This document shows positions 8,919-17,469 of a stretch of 64,000 nt of DNA, piece after piece. The first letter of the stretch is position 1; the number at the start of each line of letters is the position of its first letter. The position numbers and the translations under genes were made by a program. The stretch comes from Mangrovimonas sp. TPBH4 (GTDB lineage Bacteria; Bacteroidota; Bacteroidia; Flavobacteriales; Flavobacteriaceae). The notes below the pieces were generated by a model. The model worked only from the letters and a program-made list of their open reading frames with translations. It made no database searches and was not told the origin of the DNA. The stretch is from contig NZ_LBIO01000048.1 in assembly GCF_001280505.1 (NCBI RefSeq), forward strand, positions 33,218 to 97,217. Reading direction: 5' to 3'.

Positions 8919-9938
8919 TTAAATTCCCTTTATTCGTCTAAAAAACAATTCAAAATCTTCTCTCCCTGGTGCTTCCCCCTCAAAGGGTTTGATATCCCAT
9001 CGCGTCCCTTTTTCCTCCAAATAAAAACTAAAAATAGAAGAATTGGGATCGTCGGGATTTAGCATAGGATACCGCAAGTCATCATATCTAATCTCTTTTT
9101 CTCTTTCCTTTATTAAATTAAAGTAACCATCACTAAACCAAGTTAATTTCTGGATATCAGGATGATTAACATCCAACAATTCATGTTGCTTTGGTAAAGT
9201 CATCACCCGCTTTACATGAGCATCTGTATCCAATAGCGAATAGTATCCCACATAATAACTACTGTCTGTTTCTGCTATACCATACCACAAAATGTTATTT
9301 AAAATAGTAGGTTGGGTTCTGAATCTTGAAAAAGAAATATTAGCATCCTTAAAGGACCTTTCAAAAACACTATTTATATATAATTTATTAACTAGGGTAA
9401 ATAGCATGTATAAGGAACTAACACCTAACCCCAACCTAGTCCAAAAGAGTCGTTTGGGATTTGAACGCTTAAAACGCATTACCAACACCATGCACCCCAA
9501 AAACGGTAAGGTATAGGCGAAATCCACTACCGAAATATTATTGAACGCTACCCTATCGTCTGAAAACGGTTTGAACAATTGGGTTCCATAAGGTGTAAAA
9601 CTATCCAATATTGGGTGTGTGAACAACGATATCCCAAAGAGCCAAAACCAATCTTTAAGCGAGGTTGTGTCCTTCCGCTTCCCTGTGTCATAAAGTTTGT
9701 AGACTAGCCAACCAAAAACAAAGGCCCCTATTAAGCAAAACAAAAAAGAATGCATAAACCCCCGATGGAACATCATGCTATCTATTTCATTATTATAGAT
9801 AAATTTTCCAACATACACATCGAGATCTGGAATGGTACCACCAATGGCTCCGAACAACAAAGCTTTGTTTCCTATTTTTTTTCCAAGAGCCAATTCTCCG
9901 CAGGCAGCGCCTAATACAATTTGGGTTAATGAATCCAT
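8919..9938 (-). CDS. YdjM-like membrane-bound metal-dependent hydrolase
   Basis: A 339-residue protein of the YdjM/DUF457 family. The N-terminal half carries the family's conserved residues: MDSLTQIVLGAACGE, IPDLDVY, MFHRGFMHS and FTHPILDSFTPYGT, with histidines and aspartates likely to bind metal, interleaved with about four membrane segments. The C-terminal 150 or so residues are soluble and unlike other families I know. The E. coli homologue is LexA-regulated, but no SOS box is visible here. Substrate and role are unknown. Confidence 0.85.
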   Translation of the reverse strand: MDSLTQIVLGAACGELALGKKIGNKALLFGAIGGTIPDLDVYVGKFIYNNEIDSMMFHRGFMHSFLFCLIGAFVFGWLVYKLYDTGKRKDTTSLKDWFWLFGISLFTHPILDSFTPYGTQLFKPFSDDRVAFNNISVVDFAYTLPFLGCMVLVMRFKRSNPKRLFWTRLGLGVSSLYMLFTLVNKLYINSVFERSFKDANISFSRFRTQPTILNNILWYGIAETDSSYYVGYYSLLDTDAHVKRVMTLPKQHELLDVNHPDIQKLTWFSDGYFNLIKEREKEIRYDDLRYPMLNPDDPNSSIFSFYLEEKGTRWDIKPFEGEAPGREDFELFFRRIKGI

Positions 9939-9958
9939 ATAAATTTTTCAACTAAAGA

Positions 9959-9966
9959 CAAATGTA
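9959..9966 (-). promoter_or_regulatory. Probable -7 element of the YdjM-like gene
   Basis: The minus strand reads TACATTTG. The predicted start lies about 15 bases before the ATG at 9938. Confidence 0.4.
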
Positions 9967-10040
9967 CACAACTGTTTCTATTTGCAGAATATCTTTCAAA
10001 ATCGTAACATTACATCTCCAATACTAAAAGCAAGCCATAC

Positions 10041-11531
10041 ATGCAAAGCCAGGAAATAAAACCCACCAATCCCCAAGACGAACATATTGTGGAAAACCGA
10101 GAATTAAGCATATGGGAGGCCTTGATCCCTGTGTTTGCTTTGGTGATTATGCTTGGCTACAATGTTATTGAGGCCTTTGGTGATGATGCCCTTAGTGGAA
10201 GCAATCAGTTTATCCTTCTTTTAGGCGCTGCTGTAGCCGCCATTGTTGGCTACTTTAATAAAGTTTCCTTCAACCAAATGATGGAAGAAGTTGCTGAAAA
10301 TATAAAGTCCACCTCGGGAGCCATTCTAATTTTACTTCTTGTAGGCTCCTTAGCTGGAACATGGCTTATCAGTGGTATCATTCCGTCCATGATTTATTAC
10401 GGGCTTCAAATTTTAAGTCCTTCTATTTTTCTACCTGCCTGTGTCATCATTTGTGCCATTATATCTGTGGCTACAGGAAGTAGCTGGACCACTTCGGCAA
10501 CCGTGGGGATCGCCCTTATAGGCATTGGAAATGCATTGGGCATCAACCCGGGAATGACGGCAGGAGCGGTAATTTCGGGGGCTTATTTTGGAGATAAAAT
10601 GTCTCCTTTGAGCGACACTACCAATTTAGCTCCAGCTATGGCAGGAGGTGAACTATTCTCCCACATCAAATACATGATGTACACCACCATTCCCACCCTA
10701 ATCATTACTTTGGTATTGTTTGTTATTATCAGTCTTTCTCTAGATGTAAAAGGAGATACCGATACCACAGAAATGTTAAGTGCTATAGACAGTGCCTTTC
10801 ATATTTCGCCTTGGTTATTTTTGGTACCGGCATTAGTTATCTTTATGATTGTAAAGAAGACGCCTCCCTTACCTGCATTATTGGCAGGAACATTATTAGG
10901 CGGTGTTTTTGCCCTTATCTTTCAACCAGAAATCGTCAAACAAATCACAGGCGCTTCCGAACTTACCTTTCTATCTGCCTATAAAGGCATCATGACCGCC
11001 ATTACTGTAGATACCTCCGTAACCACTAATAGTGCTGAACTAAACGACCTTTTCTCTTCCGGTGGTATGTATGGCATGTTGGGTACCATTTGGCTGATTC
11101 TTTGTGCCATGGTTTTTGGTGGTGTTATGGATGCCATTGGCGCCTTATCCAGAATCAGTAAAGCCGTATTGAACTTATTTGACTCTGTATTCGGGCTTTT
11201 TGCAAGTACCGTTATCAGCTGTATTGGATTAAACGCCCTTGCCAGCGACCAATATTTAGCTTTGGTAATTCCTGGAAGAATGTACAAAAAAGCGTTTGAA
11301 GACAAAGGATTGGCCCCGGAAAACCTAAGTCGCACCCTTGAGGACTCTGGTACAGTAACTTCGGTATTGGTACCTTGGAATACCTGTGGCGCTTACCAAA
11401 GTGGTGTGTTGGGCGTGGATACTTTATCTTATGCTGGCTATGCCTTCTTCAATTATTTAAGTCCGTTTACAACCTTATTTTATGCAGCCTTTAAAATTAA
11501 GATAAAGCAAATTTCAAAGGGTGATTTTTAG
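10041..11531 (+). CDS. NhaC family Na+/H+ antiporter
   Basis: A 496-residue inner-membrane protein with about 11-12 hydrophobic segments, matching the NhaC family of sodium/proton antiporters that exchange intracellular Na+ for protons. Family-typical stretches are ATGSSWTTSATVGIA, SGAYFGDKMSPLSDTTNLAPA (near residues 180-200) and the late VLVPWNTCGAY segment. An acidic cytoplasmic leader of about 25 residues precedes the first membrane span. Sodium extrusion fits a marine organism. Substrates other than Na+ are possible because NhaC relatives also carry malate/lactate pairs. Confidence 0.92.
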   Translation: MQSQEIKPTNPQDEHIVENRELSIWEALIPVFALVIMLGYNVIEAFGDDALSGSNQFILLLGAAVAAIVGYFNKVSFNQMMEEVAENIKSTSGAILILLLVGSLAGTWLISGIIPSMIYYGLQILSPSIFLPACVIICAIISVATGSSWTTSATVGIALIGIGNALGINPGMTAGAVISGAYFGDKMSPLSDTTNLAPAMAGGELFSHIKYMMYTTIPTLIITLVLFVIISLSLDVKGDTDTTEMLSAIDSAFHISPWLFLVPALVIFMIVKKTPPLPALLAGTLLGGVFALIFQPEIVKQITGASELTFLSAYKGIMTAITVDTSVTTNSAELNDLFSSGGMYGMLGTIWLILCAMVFGGVMDAIGALSRISKAVLNLFDSVFGLFASTVISCIGLNALASDQYLALVIPGRMYKKAFEDKGLAPENLSRTLEDSGTVTSVLVPWNTCGAYQSGVLGVDTLSYAGYAFFNYLSPFTTLFYAAFKIKIKQISKGDF

Positions 11532-11633
11532 CAAATAACTAAAAACTATACTTTTAAATCACACCCATTGAATAAAGCTATTATTTAATAAATTTTTAAA
11601 ATCATGCAACCCCATTAAACCTACATGAAGTAG

Positions 11634-11641
11634 TATATTTG
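11634..11641 (+). promoter_or_regulatory. Probable -7 element of the peroxiredoxin gene
   Basis: TATATTTG matches TAnnTTTG and predicts a leader of about 31 bases to the ATG at 11677. No OxyR- or PerR-type operator was recognised. Confidence 0.45.
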
Positions 11642-11676
11642 CATCCAGAAAATTACTAACAATTAAATATACTATT

Positions 11677-12315
11677 ATGGCATTTGTAGGAAAAAAATTT
11701 CCAAATTTAAACGTAGACGCAATGAACGAAATGGGTGACACCTATAAAATCAACGTTCTTGAAGAAGCGGTAAACAACAAGAAAAAAGTAGTTTTATTTT
11801 GGTACCCAAAAGACTTTACTTTTGTATGCCCTACTGAGTTGCACGCATTCCAAGCTGCTGTTGCTGAATTTGAAAAGCGTAACACTATTGTAATTGGAGC
11901 ATCTTGCGACACTCCAGAAGTACACTTTGCATGGTTGAACACTGCAAAAGACAACGGAGGAATTGAAGGTGTTACTTACCCAATCTTGGCGGATTCTAAC
12001 AGAAACCTTGCTTCTACCCTAGGAATCTTGGATATCACCAACGAAACTTACAACGAAGAAACCGGTGTTGTAACTGTTGAAGGTGACAACGTAACTTACA
12101 GAGCTACTTACATCATCGACGAAGAAGGAACTGTGCAACACGAGAGCATCAACAACATGCCATTAGGAAGAAACGTTGGTGAATACTTACGTTTAATCGA
12201 TGCCTTAACTCACGTTCAAGAAAAAGGTGAAGTTTGTCCAGCAAACTGGGAAGAAGGTAAAGATGCTATGAACGCCAACAGAGATGGTGTTGCTAGCTAC
12301 TTGGCTTCTCACTAA
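11677..12315 (+). CDS. Typical 2-Cys peroxiredoxin (AhpC/TSA family)
   Basis: A 212-residue cytoplasmic peroxidase that reduces hydrogen peroxide and organic hydroperoxides. The peroxidatic cysteine is in FTFVCPTELHAF and the resolving cysteine in GEVCPANW near the C-terminus, as in typical 2-Cys peroxiredoxins that form inter-subunit disulphides. Codon use appears strongly biased (repeated AAC, GAA, ACT), suggesting high expression. A thioredoxin-like gene starts 85 bases downstream and is an obvious candidate reductant. A hairpin lies between them. Confidence 0.95.
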   Translation: MAFVGKKFPNLNVDAMNEMGDTYKINVLEEAVNNKKKVVLFWYPKDFTFVCPTELHAFQAAVAEFEKRNTIVIGASCDTPEVHFAWLNTAKDNGGIEGVTYPILADSNRNLASTLGILDITNETYNEETGVVTVEGDNVTYRATYIIDEEGTVQHESINNMPLGRNVGEYLRLIDALTHVQEKGEVCPANWEEGKDAMNANRDGVASYLASH

Positions 12316-12338
12316 TAAGAGCAACAACAAAATTTAAA

Positions 12339-12370
12339 TCAAAGTGGGCCATGCCATTGGCCTGCTTTGA
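12339..12370 (+). other. Intergenic hairpin between peroxiredoxin and thioredoxin genes
   Basis: A 13-bp stem with two G-U pairs (12339-12351 with 12358-12370) and a six-base loop. No T run follows, so it is not a classic terminator. It could protect the upstream mRNA end or lower downstream expression. Confidence 0.45.
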
Positions 12371-12400
12371 TATCCTACTCACAATCATAAACTTTTCATT

Positions 12401-12709
12401 ATGGTACAAGAATTAAATCAAGATAACTTACAGGACATCATCAACTCAAACGACACTGTTGTGGTACAATATTCAGCAACTTGGTGTGGTAACTGCCGAA
12501 TCATGAAACCAAAATTCAAAAAATTGGCTTCAGAAAATGAAAACACGTCATTTGTAGTGGCAGATGCAGAGAAATTCCCAGAATCCAGAAAGTTGGCGAA
12601 CGTAGATAACCTTCCTACTTTTGCAACCTTTAAAAATGGGGCGTTTGTAAACCAAGTACAAACCAACAAGTTTGAGGTTTTGCAAGGCCTAGTATCGGAA
12701 GTCGTTTAA
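12401..12709 (+). CDS. Thioredoxin family protein with a WCGNC active site
   Basis: A 102-residue cytoplasmic thioredoxin-fold protein with redox motif W28-C29-G-N-C32, where standard thioredoxin has WCGPC. The central VDNLPTFATFKNG supplies the conserved cis-proline. There is no signal peptide. Following the peroxiredoxin and preceding a small acidic protein, it probably acts as a dedicated disulphide reductant for the peroxidase. Replacing proline with asparagine usually shifts redox potential and partner choice. Confidence 0.9.
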   Translation: MVQELNQDNLQDIINSNDTVVVQYSATWCGNCRIMKPKFKKLASENENTSFVVADAEKFPESRKLANVDNLPTFATFKNGAFVNQVQTNKFEVLQGLVSEVV

Positions 12710-12737
12710 AGCATTATTTGCAAAAAATCTATAAGCA

Positions 12738-12995
12738 ATGAAATTACCTGTAATTAAGCATTTAACAGAATTTATAGAGGAAAACGACGAGGACTTCGTA
12801 ATTGAAGCCATCGAAACCCTTGAAGCCCTTACAGAGGTTCCTTCTCTTAAGGATGAAGAATTGGACGTTATTGGCGAGTTGATCTCCAACATGTATGGAG
12901 CCGTTGAAGTCCACAAATTGATTAAGGAAGGTACTCCTAAAAAAGAAGCCCTAAATGGCTTTATGAAACGTGTGCTAGGATCTATTGACAAGTAA
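12738..12995 (+). CDS. Small acidic conserved protein (DUF6952-like)
   Basis: An 85-residue, mostly helical acidic protein starting 28 bases after the thioredoxin gene, with no cysteine, signal peptide or membrane segment. From memory it resembles the DUF6952 family, found mainly in Bacteroidota; I could not check this. The placement after peroxiredoxin and thioredoxin and before a strong terminator suggests a shared redox-related transcript. It cannot itself do thiol chemistry, so a structural or adaptor role is more likely. Function is unknown. Confidence 0.8.
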   Translation: MKLPVIKHLTEFIEENDEDFVIEAIETLEALTEVPSLKDEELDVIGELISNMYGAVEVHKLIKEGTPKKEALNGFMKRVLGSIDK

Positions 12996-13020
12996 CCCTG
13001 TCGATAAACAGCATAGTAAA

Positions 13021-13054
13021 AGCCTTTGAAAGCAGGTATTTCAAAGGCTTTTTC
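13021..13054 (+). terminator. Terminator after the peroxiredoxin-thioredoxin unit
   Basis: An 11-bp perfect stem (13021-13031 with 13039-13049), a seven-base loop and a T run. Confidence 0.85.
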
Positions 13055-13150
13055 ATTTTTTACCAGCATCTATACATCCTGTAAATCTTAAAAAATTCTC
13101 CACTCAATAACTCAATTTTTCGTATCTTAAGTACATAAAATTCACTTACA

Positions 13151-13387
13151 ATGGGCGAAGACAACTACATAAAAATTTTCTCAGGCAACTTTATCATGGT
13201 ACAGCTCATGATAACAAGGCTTGAAGAGATTGGGATTGAACCTATCATTAAAGACGAGTCTGAATCTGGTAGATTAGCTGGCTTTGGTTCTTCCATACAG
13301 GGGTTCCAGGAACTTTACGTTCATAAGGACGAGTTGGACAAAGCGGTTCCGGTAGTGGAATCTGTAAGGTCTGAAATGCAAGCATAA
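13151..13387 (+). CDS. DUF2007 domain protein
   Basis: A 78-residue protein matching the DUF2007 pattern: a beta-alpha-beta start (IKIFSGNFIMVQLMITRLEEIGIEPIIKDE), a central glycine-rich loop, then ELYVHKDELDKA. The fold is a small ferredoxin-like domain often described as a putative signal transducer. No catalytic residues are known. It is a single gene bounded by terminators on both sides, convergent with the ABC-F gene. Confidence 0.85.
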   Translation: MGEDNYIKIFSGNFIMVQLMITRLEEIGIEPIIKDESESGRLAGFGSSIQGFQELYVHKDELDKAVPVVESVRSEMQA

Positions 13388-13418
13388 AAAAAGCCTGAGA
13401 TATTTCTCAGGCTTTTTA
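13388..13418. terminator. Bidirectional terminator
   Basis: AGCCTGAGA (13392-13400) pairs with TCTCAGGCT (13405-13413). An A run on the left and a T run on the right let it stop transcription from both sides. Confidence 0.85.
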
Positions 13419-13437
13419 ATATTTTCAAATTGAAAGT

Positions 13438-15063
13438 CTATGCTTCCACAGCATACATTTTTTCTCTTTGCTCTTTAATTTTCTTATCACTCATGTACTC
13501 ATCAAACGTTAAGTATCTATCGATAATTCCATTTGGAGTCAACTCAATCACTCTGTTTGCTACCGTTTGGGCAAACTCGTGATCATGTGTTGTGAACAAT
13601 ACCGTTCCTTTAAAGTTTTTAAGGGAGTTGTTGAAAGCCGTGATACTCTCCAAATCCAAGTGGTTTGTAGGCTCATCAAGCATCAAAACGTTGGCTCTCA
13701 TCATCATCATTCTACTCAACATACAACGTACTTTTTCACCTCCAGACAATACATCGGCAGTTTTCAAGGCCTCTTCCCCACTAAAGATCATTTTCCCAAG
13801 GAATCCTCTTATGTATACCTCTTCACGCTCCTCTTCTGTTGTTGCCCATTGGCGTAACCAATCTACCAAACTTAATTTGTTCTCAAAATACTCACTGTTA
13901 TCCAACGGCAAATACGATTGAGAGGTGGTAACTCCCCAAGAATAGCTTCCTGAATCGGCTTCCATCTTCCCATTAATAATTTGGTAAAATGCCGTAGTAG
14001 CTCTGGAATCCTTGGAATACACCACAATCTTATCTCCTTTGGCCAAATTGATGTCTACATTCTGAAACAACAAATCGCCATCCAACGAGGCAGAAAGGTT
14101 TTCAATATTTAGAATTTGATCCCCCGCTTCTCTATCGCGTTCAAAAATAATAGCCGGATAACGTCTACTAGACGGCTTAATTTCTGAAATATTCAGCTTG
14201 TCAATCATTTTCTTTCTACTGGTAGCCTGCTTGGATTTGGCAACGTTGGCAGAAAAACGACGGATAAACTCTTCCAATTCCTTTTTCTTTTCTTCAGCTT
14301 TCTTGTTTTGCTGTGCTCTTTGTCTTGCCGCTAACTGCGAAGACTCATACCAGAATGTATAGTTTCCTGAATAGTGGGTAATTTTTCCAAAATCGATATC
14401 TGAAATATGGGTACAAACCGCATCCAAAAAGTGACGGTCGTGAGATACCACAATCACACAGTTGTTATAATCTGCCAAGAAGTTTTCCAACCAAGAAATA
14501 GTTTCATAATCCAGGTCGTTGGTAGGCTCATCCATGATCAATACATCTGGATTTCCAAAAAGCGCTTGCGCCAAAAGCACACGTACCTTTTGCTTACCAT
14601 CCAAATCCTTCATCAACATGTAATGCAAATCTTCCTTGATTCCCAAGTTTGAAAGCATGGCAGCTGCATCACTATCGGCATTCCAACCATTCATTTCTTC
14701 AAACTGTACTTGAAGCTCCCCTATCTTTTCCGCATTCTCATCGGTGTAATCTGCATACAAAGCATCAATTTGGGTTTTAAGCTCATACAATGGCTTGTTC
14801 CCCATAATGATGGTTTCCAAAACCGTATGTTCATCATACAGGTTGTGGTTCTGCTCCAGCACGCTCATACGTTTTCCCGGCTCTAAATGTACATGTCCAG
14901 AGGTAGGATCCATTTTACCTGCCAAAATCTTTAAAAACGTAGACTTTCCCGCTCCGTTTGCTCCAATAATACCGTAACAGTTCCCTTGGGCAAAAGTTGT
15001 GTTCACCTCATCGAAGAGAATTCGTTTACCAAACTGAACTGAAAGATTAGACACTGATAGCAT
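13438..15063 (-). CDS. ABC-F family ATPase, YbiT-like
   Basis: A 541-residue soluble ATPase with two ABC domains and no membrane segments, so it acts on the ribosome and does not transport. The first domain has GANGAGKST and a degenerate signature (DLDGKQKVRVLLAQ). The second has the canonical LSGGEKVRCMLSR. Walker B motifs are LIMDEPTNDLD and LMLDEPTNHLD. The charged linker between them (about residues 240-320) is the P-site tRNA interaction motif region. The N-terminus MLSVSNLSVQFG matches E. coli YbiT and fixes the start at 15063; the 19 codons upstream are not family-like. The expected role is translation-state sensing. Confidence 0.93.
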   Translation of the reverse strand: MLSVSNLSVQFGKRILFDEVNTTFAQGNCYGIIGANGAGKSTFLKILAGKMDPTSGHVHLEPGKRMSVLEQNHNLYDEHTVLETIIMGNKPLYELKTQIDALYADYTDENAEKIGELQVQFEEMNGWNADSDAAAMLSNLGIKEDLHYMLMKDLDGKQKVRVLLAQALFGNPDVLIMDEPTNDLDYETISWLENFLADYNNCVIVVSHDRHFLDAVCTHISDIDFGKITHYSGNYTFWYESSQLAARQRAQQNKKAEEKKKELEEFIRRFSANVAKSKQATSRKKMIDKLNISEIKPSSRRYPAIIFERDREAGDQILNIENLSASLDGDLLFQNVDINLAKGDKIVVYSKDSRATTAFYQIINGKMEADSGSYSWGVTTSQSYLPLDNSEYFENKLSLVDWLRQWATTEEEREEVYIRGFLGKMIFSGEEALKTADVLSGGEKVRCMLSRMMMMRANVLMLDEPTNHLDLESITAFNNSLKNFKGTVLFTTHDHEFAQTVANRVIELTPNGIIDRYLTFDEYMSDKKIKEQREKMYAVEA

Positions 15064-15085
15064 AATAATTTGTTTTAATTTTTTG

Positions 15086-15093
15086 CAAAAGTA
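15086..15093 (-). promoter_or_regulatory. Probable -7 element of the ABC-F gene
   Basis: The minus strand reads TACTTTTG, giving a predicted leader of about 18 bases. Confidence 0.45.
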
Positions 15094-15211
15094 GACAAAT
15101 GAATCCACAAGATGAAACATCTATTCTATTTTTGACAGCACAATTCCATTGAAAGCCTTATACTACATAACTTTTAACAACGCCTTAACAAGAGGTCTAG
15201 ATTTGTTAGTC

Positions 15212-15219
15212 TATTTTTG
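15212..15219 (+). promoter_or_regulatory. Probable -7 element of the TlpA-like lipoprotein gene
   Basis: TATTTTTG matches TAnnTTTG. The predicted leader to the ATG at 15256 is about 32 bases. Confidence 0.35.
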
Positions 15220-15255
15220 TTTATAACCGAAAGCAACCTACAATAAGGAATCTCT

Positions 15256-16680
15256 ATGAAGTTTTACATCATACCCCTAATAATGTCTGTGTTTGTATCG
15301 GGATGTATGGATACCACATATGCTCCCGAAGACCATGCTTATTTTGGGGGTGAAATTATCAATCCTAAAAACAATTATGTAACACTTCACTTAGCGGAAG
15401 ACCAGGTAGATACTTTATTTCTTGATGAAGAAAATAGGTTTTTCAAAAAAATAGATGACGTAAAATCTGGCTTATATGCCTTTTTACACGGTGGTGAATA
15501 TCAGCTGGTACTATTGGAGCCTCAAGACAGTGTCATGCTTAGGTTGAACACTTTAGATTTTGACGAATCCTTGGTATTCACAGGAATTGGATCAAAAAAG
15601 AACAACTACCTTATTAAATCCTTTTTACAGGATGAAAGTGAGGACAAAAAGAAATCTACTTTATTTAAAATGTCCCCAGAAGAGTTTGAAGACTATCTAA
15701 ACTCTAAGCGAGAAGAAAAGAAGGAACATCTCTCTCTCTTTTTGGAAAAATATCCTTCTTCTGAGTTCTTTAAAAACATTGCCGAAGCCAATATAGATTA
15801 TAACAATTATTATTACAGGGAAGTCTACCCTTTTGGTTATTATGGTGATAGTAAATTAGTTCACTTCAAAGATTTACCAGAGCATTTCTACGATTTTAGA
15901 AAGGACATTAACTATAATTTTGAAGCCTTAAGGGAATATGCCACCTACAATCGCTTTTTAATTGCTCATTTCAATAACCTAGCCCTTGATGAGTATTACA
16001 AAAACACAGACCAGCATTTGTACTTTGACAGACAATCTTTAAAATACAACCTCAAAAAGTTAGAACTCATAGACAGTCTTGTAAACGTCGATGCCATTAA
16101 AAATTACTTGTTGAAAGTAAATATCAGGGAATCTATTTATATGAATGACGATCTTGATGAGACAAAGCAGTTGTTGGCCTCCTATCTGGAAAAATCCACC
16201 AGCGAAATTGACAAAAAAGACGTAAATAACCTCGTTACCCGATTAAACAGGCTTAAACCCGGAGAACCAATCCCCGATGTTACTTTGGTAAATGTAATGG
16301 ACGAGCCACAAAACCTGAAATCACTTATTGACAAACCTACCGTTATTTACTTTTGGTCTTCCAACTTTGACTTAAATCACAAAAACCTGTATTACCGTAC
16401 CAAAAAACTGAAGGACAGATATCCAGACTTGAATGTTATTGCCATCAATATCAACGATGAAAATAAAATGTACTGGAAAAACACCCTGAAACGCAATAAG
16501 TTTTCAACTCAAAACGAATATCGTTTTGAAAATTTAGGAGAAGGCATGAAAACATTAGTTATCAACTCAGTATATACTATTCTATTAGTGGATTCTTCTG
16601 GGCACATTATCTCTTCAAAAAACAGCTTATACAGTAAAGAGTTTGAAAATAATTTTGAAAAACTAATTGCTCAAAAATAA
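15256..16680 (+). CDS. Thioredoxin-fold (TlpA-like) lipoprotein without redox cysteines
   Basis: A 474-residue lipoprotein: signal peptide with lipobox VSGC (C17), a beta-rich N-terminal region like the DUF4369-type domains of flavobacterial TlpA proteins, a long helical charged middle, and a C-terminal thioredoxin-like domain from about residue 345 (PGEPIPDVTLVN, then KPTVIYFW). Where TlpA proteins have WCxxC, this one has WSSNF, so disulphide chemistry is not possible at that site. It is probably anchored in the outer or inner membrane facing the periplasm. A binding or structural role is inferred. It ends at a terminator shared with the transaldolase gene. Confidence 0.82.
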   Translation: MKFYIIPLIMSVFVSGCMDTTYAPEDHAYFGGEIINPKNNYVTLHLAEDQVDTLFLDEENRFFKKIDDVKSGLYAFLHGGEYQLVLLEPQDSVMLRLNTLDFDESLVFTGIGSKKNNYLIKSFLQDESEDKKKSTLFKMSPEEFEDYLNSKREEKKEHLSLFLEKYPSSEFFKNIAEANIDYNNYYYREVYPFGYYGDSKLVHFKDLPEHFYDFRKDINYNFEALREYATYNRFLIAHFNNLALDEYYKNTDQHLYFDRQSLKYNLKKLELIDSLVNVDAIKNYLLKVNIRESIYMNDDLDETKQLLASYLEKSTSEIDKKDVNNLVTRLNRLKPGEPIPDVTLVNVMDEPQNLKSLIDKPTVIYFWSSNFDLNHKNLYYRTKKLKDRYPDLNVIAININDENKMYWKNTLKRNKFSTQNEYRFENLGEGMKTLVINSVYTILLVDSSGHIISSKNSLYSKEFENNFEKLIAQK

Positions 16681-16711
16681 CAGACAACAGGTTTTAAAAA
16701 TAACCGCAAAT

Positions 16712-16745
16712 AAAAAGCTCCTAAAACACATTAGGAGCTTTTTAT
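16712..16745. terminator. Bidirectional terminator
   Basis: AAGCTCCTAA (16715-16724) pairs with TTAGGAGCTT (16731-16740), with A and T runs extending the stem, between convergent genes. Confidence 0.85.
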
Positions 16746-16769
16746 TTATCTATGGGAAGATTATTCTAT

Positions 16770-17423
16770 TTAGTTTCCTTTTTTATAGTCAGCTAAAAAC
16801 TTCTCAAGACCTATATCAGTCAATGGGTGGTTCAACAAACCTGTAATAGCGCTCAATGGGCCAGTCATTACATCTGCACCAAGTTTAGCACAGTCAATTA
16901 CGTGCATTGTGTGACGTACAGAAGCTGCTAAAATTTCAGTTTCGAAACCGTAGTTGTCAAAAATTTGACGGATTTCAGAAATAAGATTTAAACCATCTGT
17001 AGAGATATCATCCAAACGTCCAATAAATGGAGACACATAAGTCGCCCCTGCTTTAGCAGCCAATAATGCTTGGCCTGGAGAGAATACCAAAGTTACGTTT
17101 GTTTTAATTCCTTTATCGCTAAAGTACTTACAAGCCTTGATACCATCTTTAATCATAGGCAATTTAATCACGATTTGGTCGTGCAACTCAGCTAAAGCCT
17201 CACCTTCTCTAACCATTCCTTCAAAATCTGTAGAAATTACCTCGGCACTTACATCACCATCAACAATATTGCAGATATCCACATAGTGCTTCATAATGTT
17301 GTCAACTCCAGTAATACCTTCCTTGGCCATTAATGAAGGGTTGGTTGTTACACCATCCAAAATACCTAATTCCTGTGCCTCTCTAATTTGATCTAAATTA
17401 GCTGTGTCTATAAAAAATTTCAT
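16770..17423 (-). CDS. tal: Transaldolase, short TalC/FSA-type
   Basis: A 217-residue class I aldolase of the short transaldolase family, moving a dihydroxyacetone unit between sugar phosphates in the pentose phosphate pathway. The N-terminal [13 protein letters not shown] and GVTTNPSL are family hallmarks, and the Schiff-base lysine is K87 in IVIKLPM. Length fits the TalC/FSA group. A fructose-6-phosphate aldolase cannot be fully ruled out, but most Bacteroidota homologues are annotated as transaldolase. Confidence 0.93.
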   Translation of the reverse strand: MKFFIDTANLDQIREAQELGILDGVTTNPSLMAKEGITGVDNIMKHYVDICNIVDGDVSAEVISTDFEGMVREGEALAELHDQIVIKLPMIKDGIKACKYFSDKGIKTNVTLVFSPGQALLAAKAGATYVSPFIGRLDDISTDGLNLISEIRQIFDNYGFETEILAASVRHTMHVIDCAKLGADVMTGPLSAITGLLNHPLTDIGLEKFLADYKKGN

Positions 17424-17461
17424 GTTTATTGTTTATTTAAAGTTGATTATTAAATCTCTCG

Positions 17462-17469
17462 CAAAATTA
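17462..17469 (-). promoter_or_regulatory. Probable -7 element of tal
   Basis: The minus strand reads TAATTTTG, overlapping the stop codon of the upstream dehydrogenase gene, with about 34 bases to the ATG. It suggests tal can be transcribed independently. Confidence 0.35.

Noticed and set aside
10979..11335. 118-residue minus-strand frame in the antiporter gene
   Set aside because: Antisense shadow of conserved membrane segments.
12316..12400. Terminator between peroxiredoxin and thioredoxin genes
   Set aside because: The hairpin is stable but no T run follows, so it is listed as a hairpin only.
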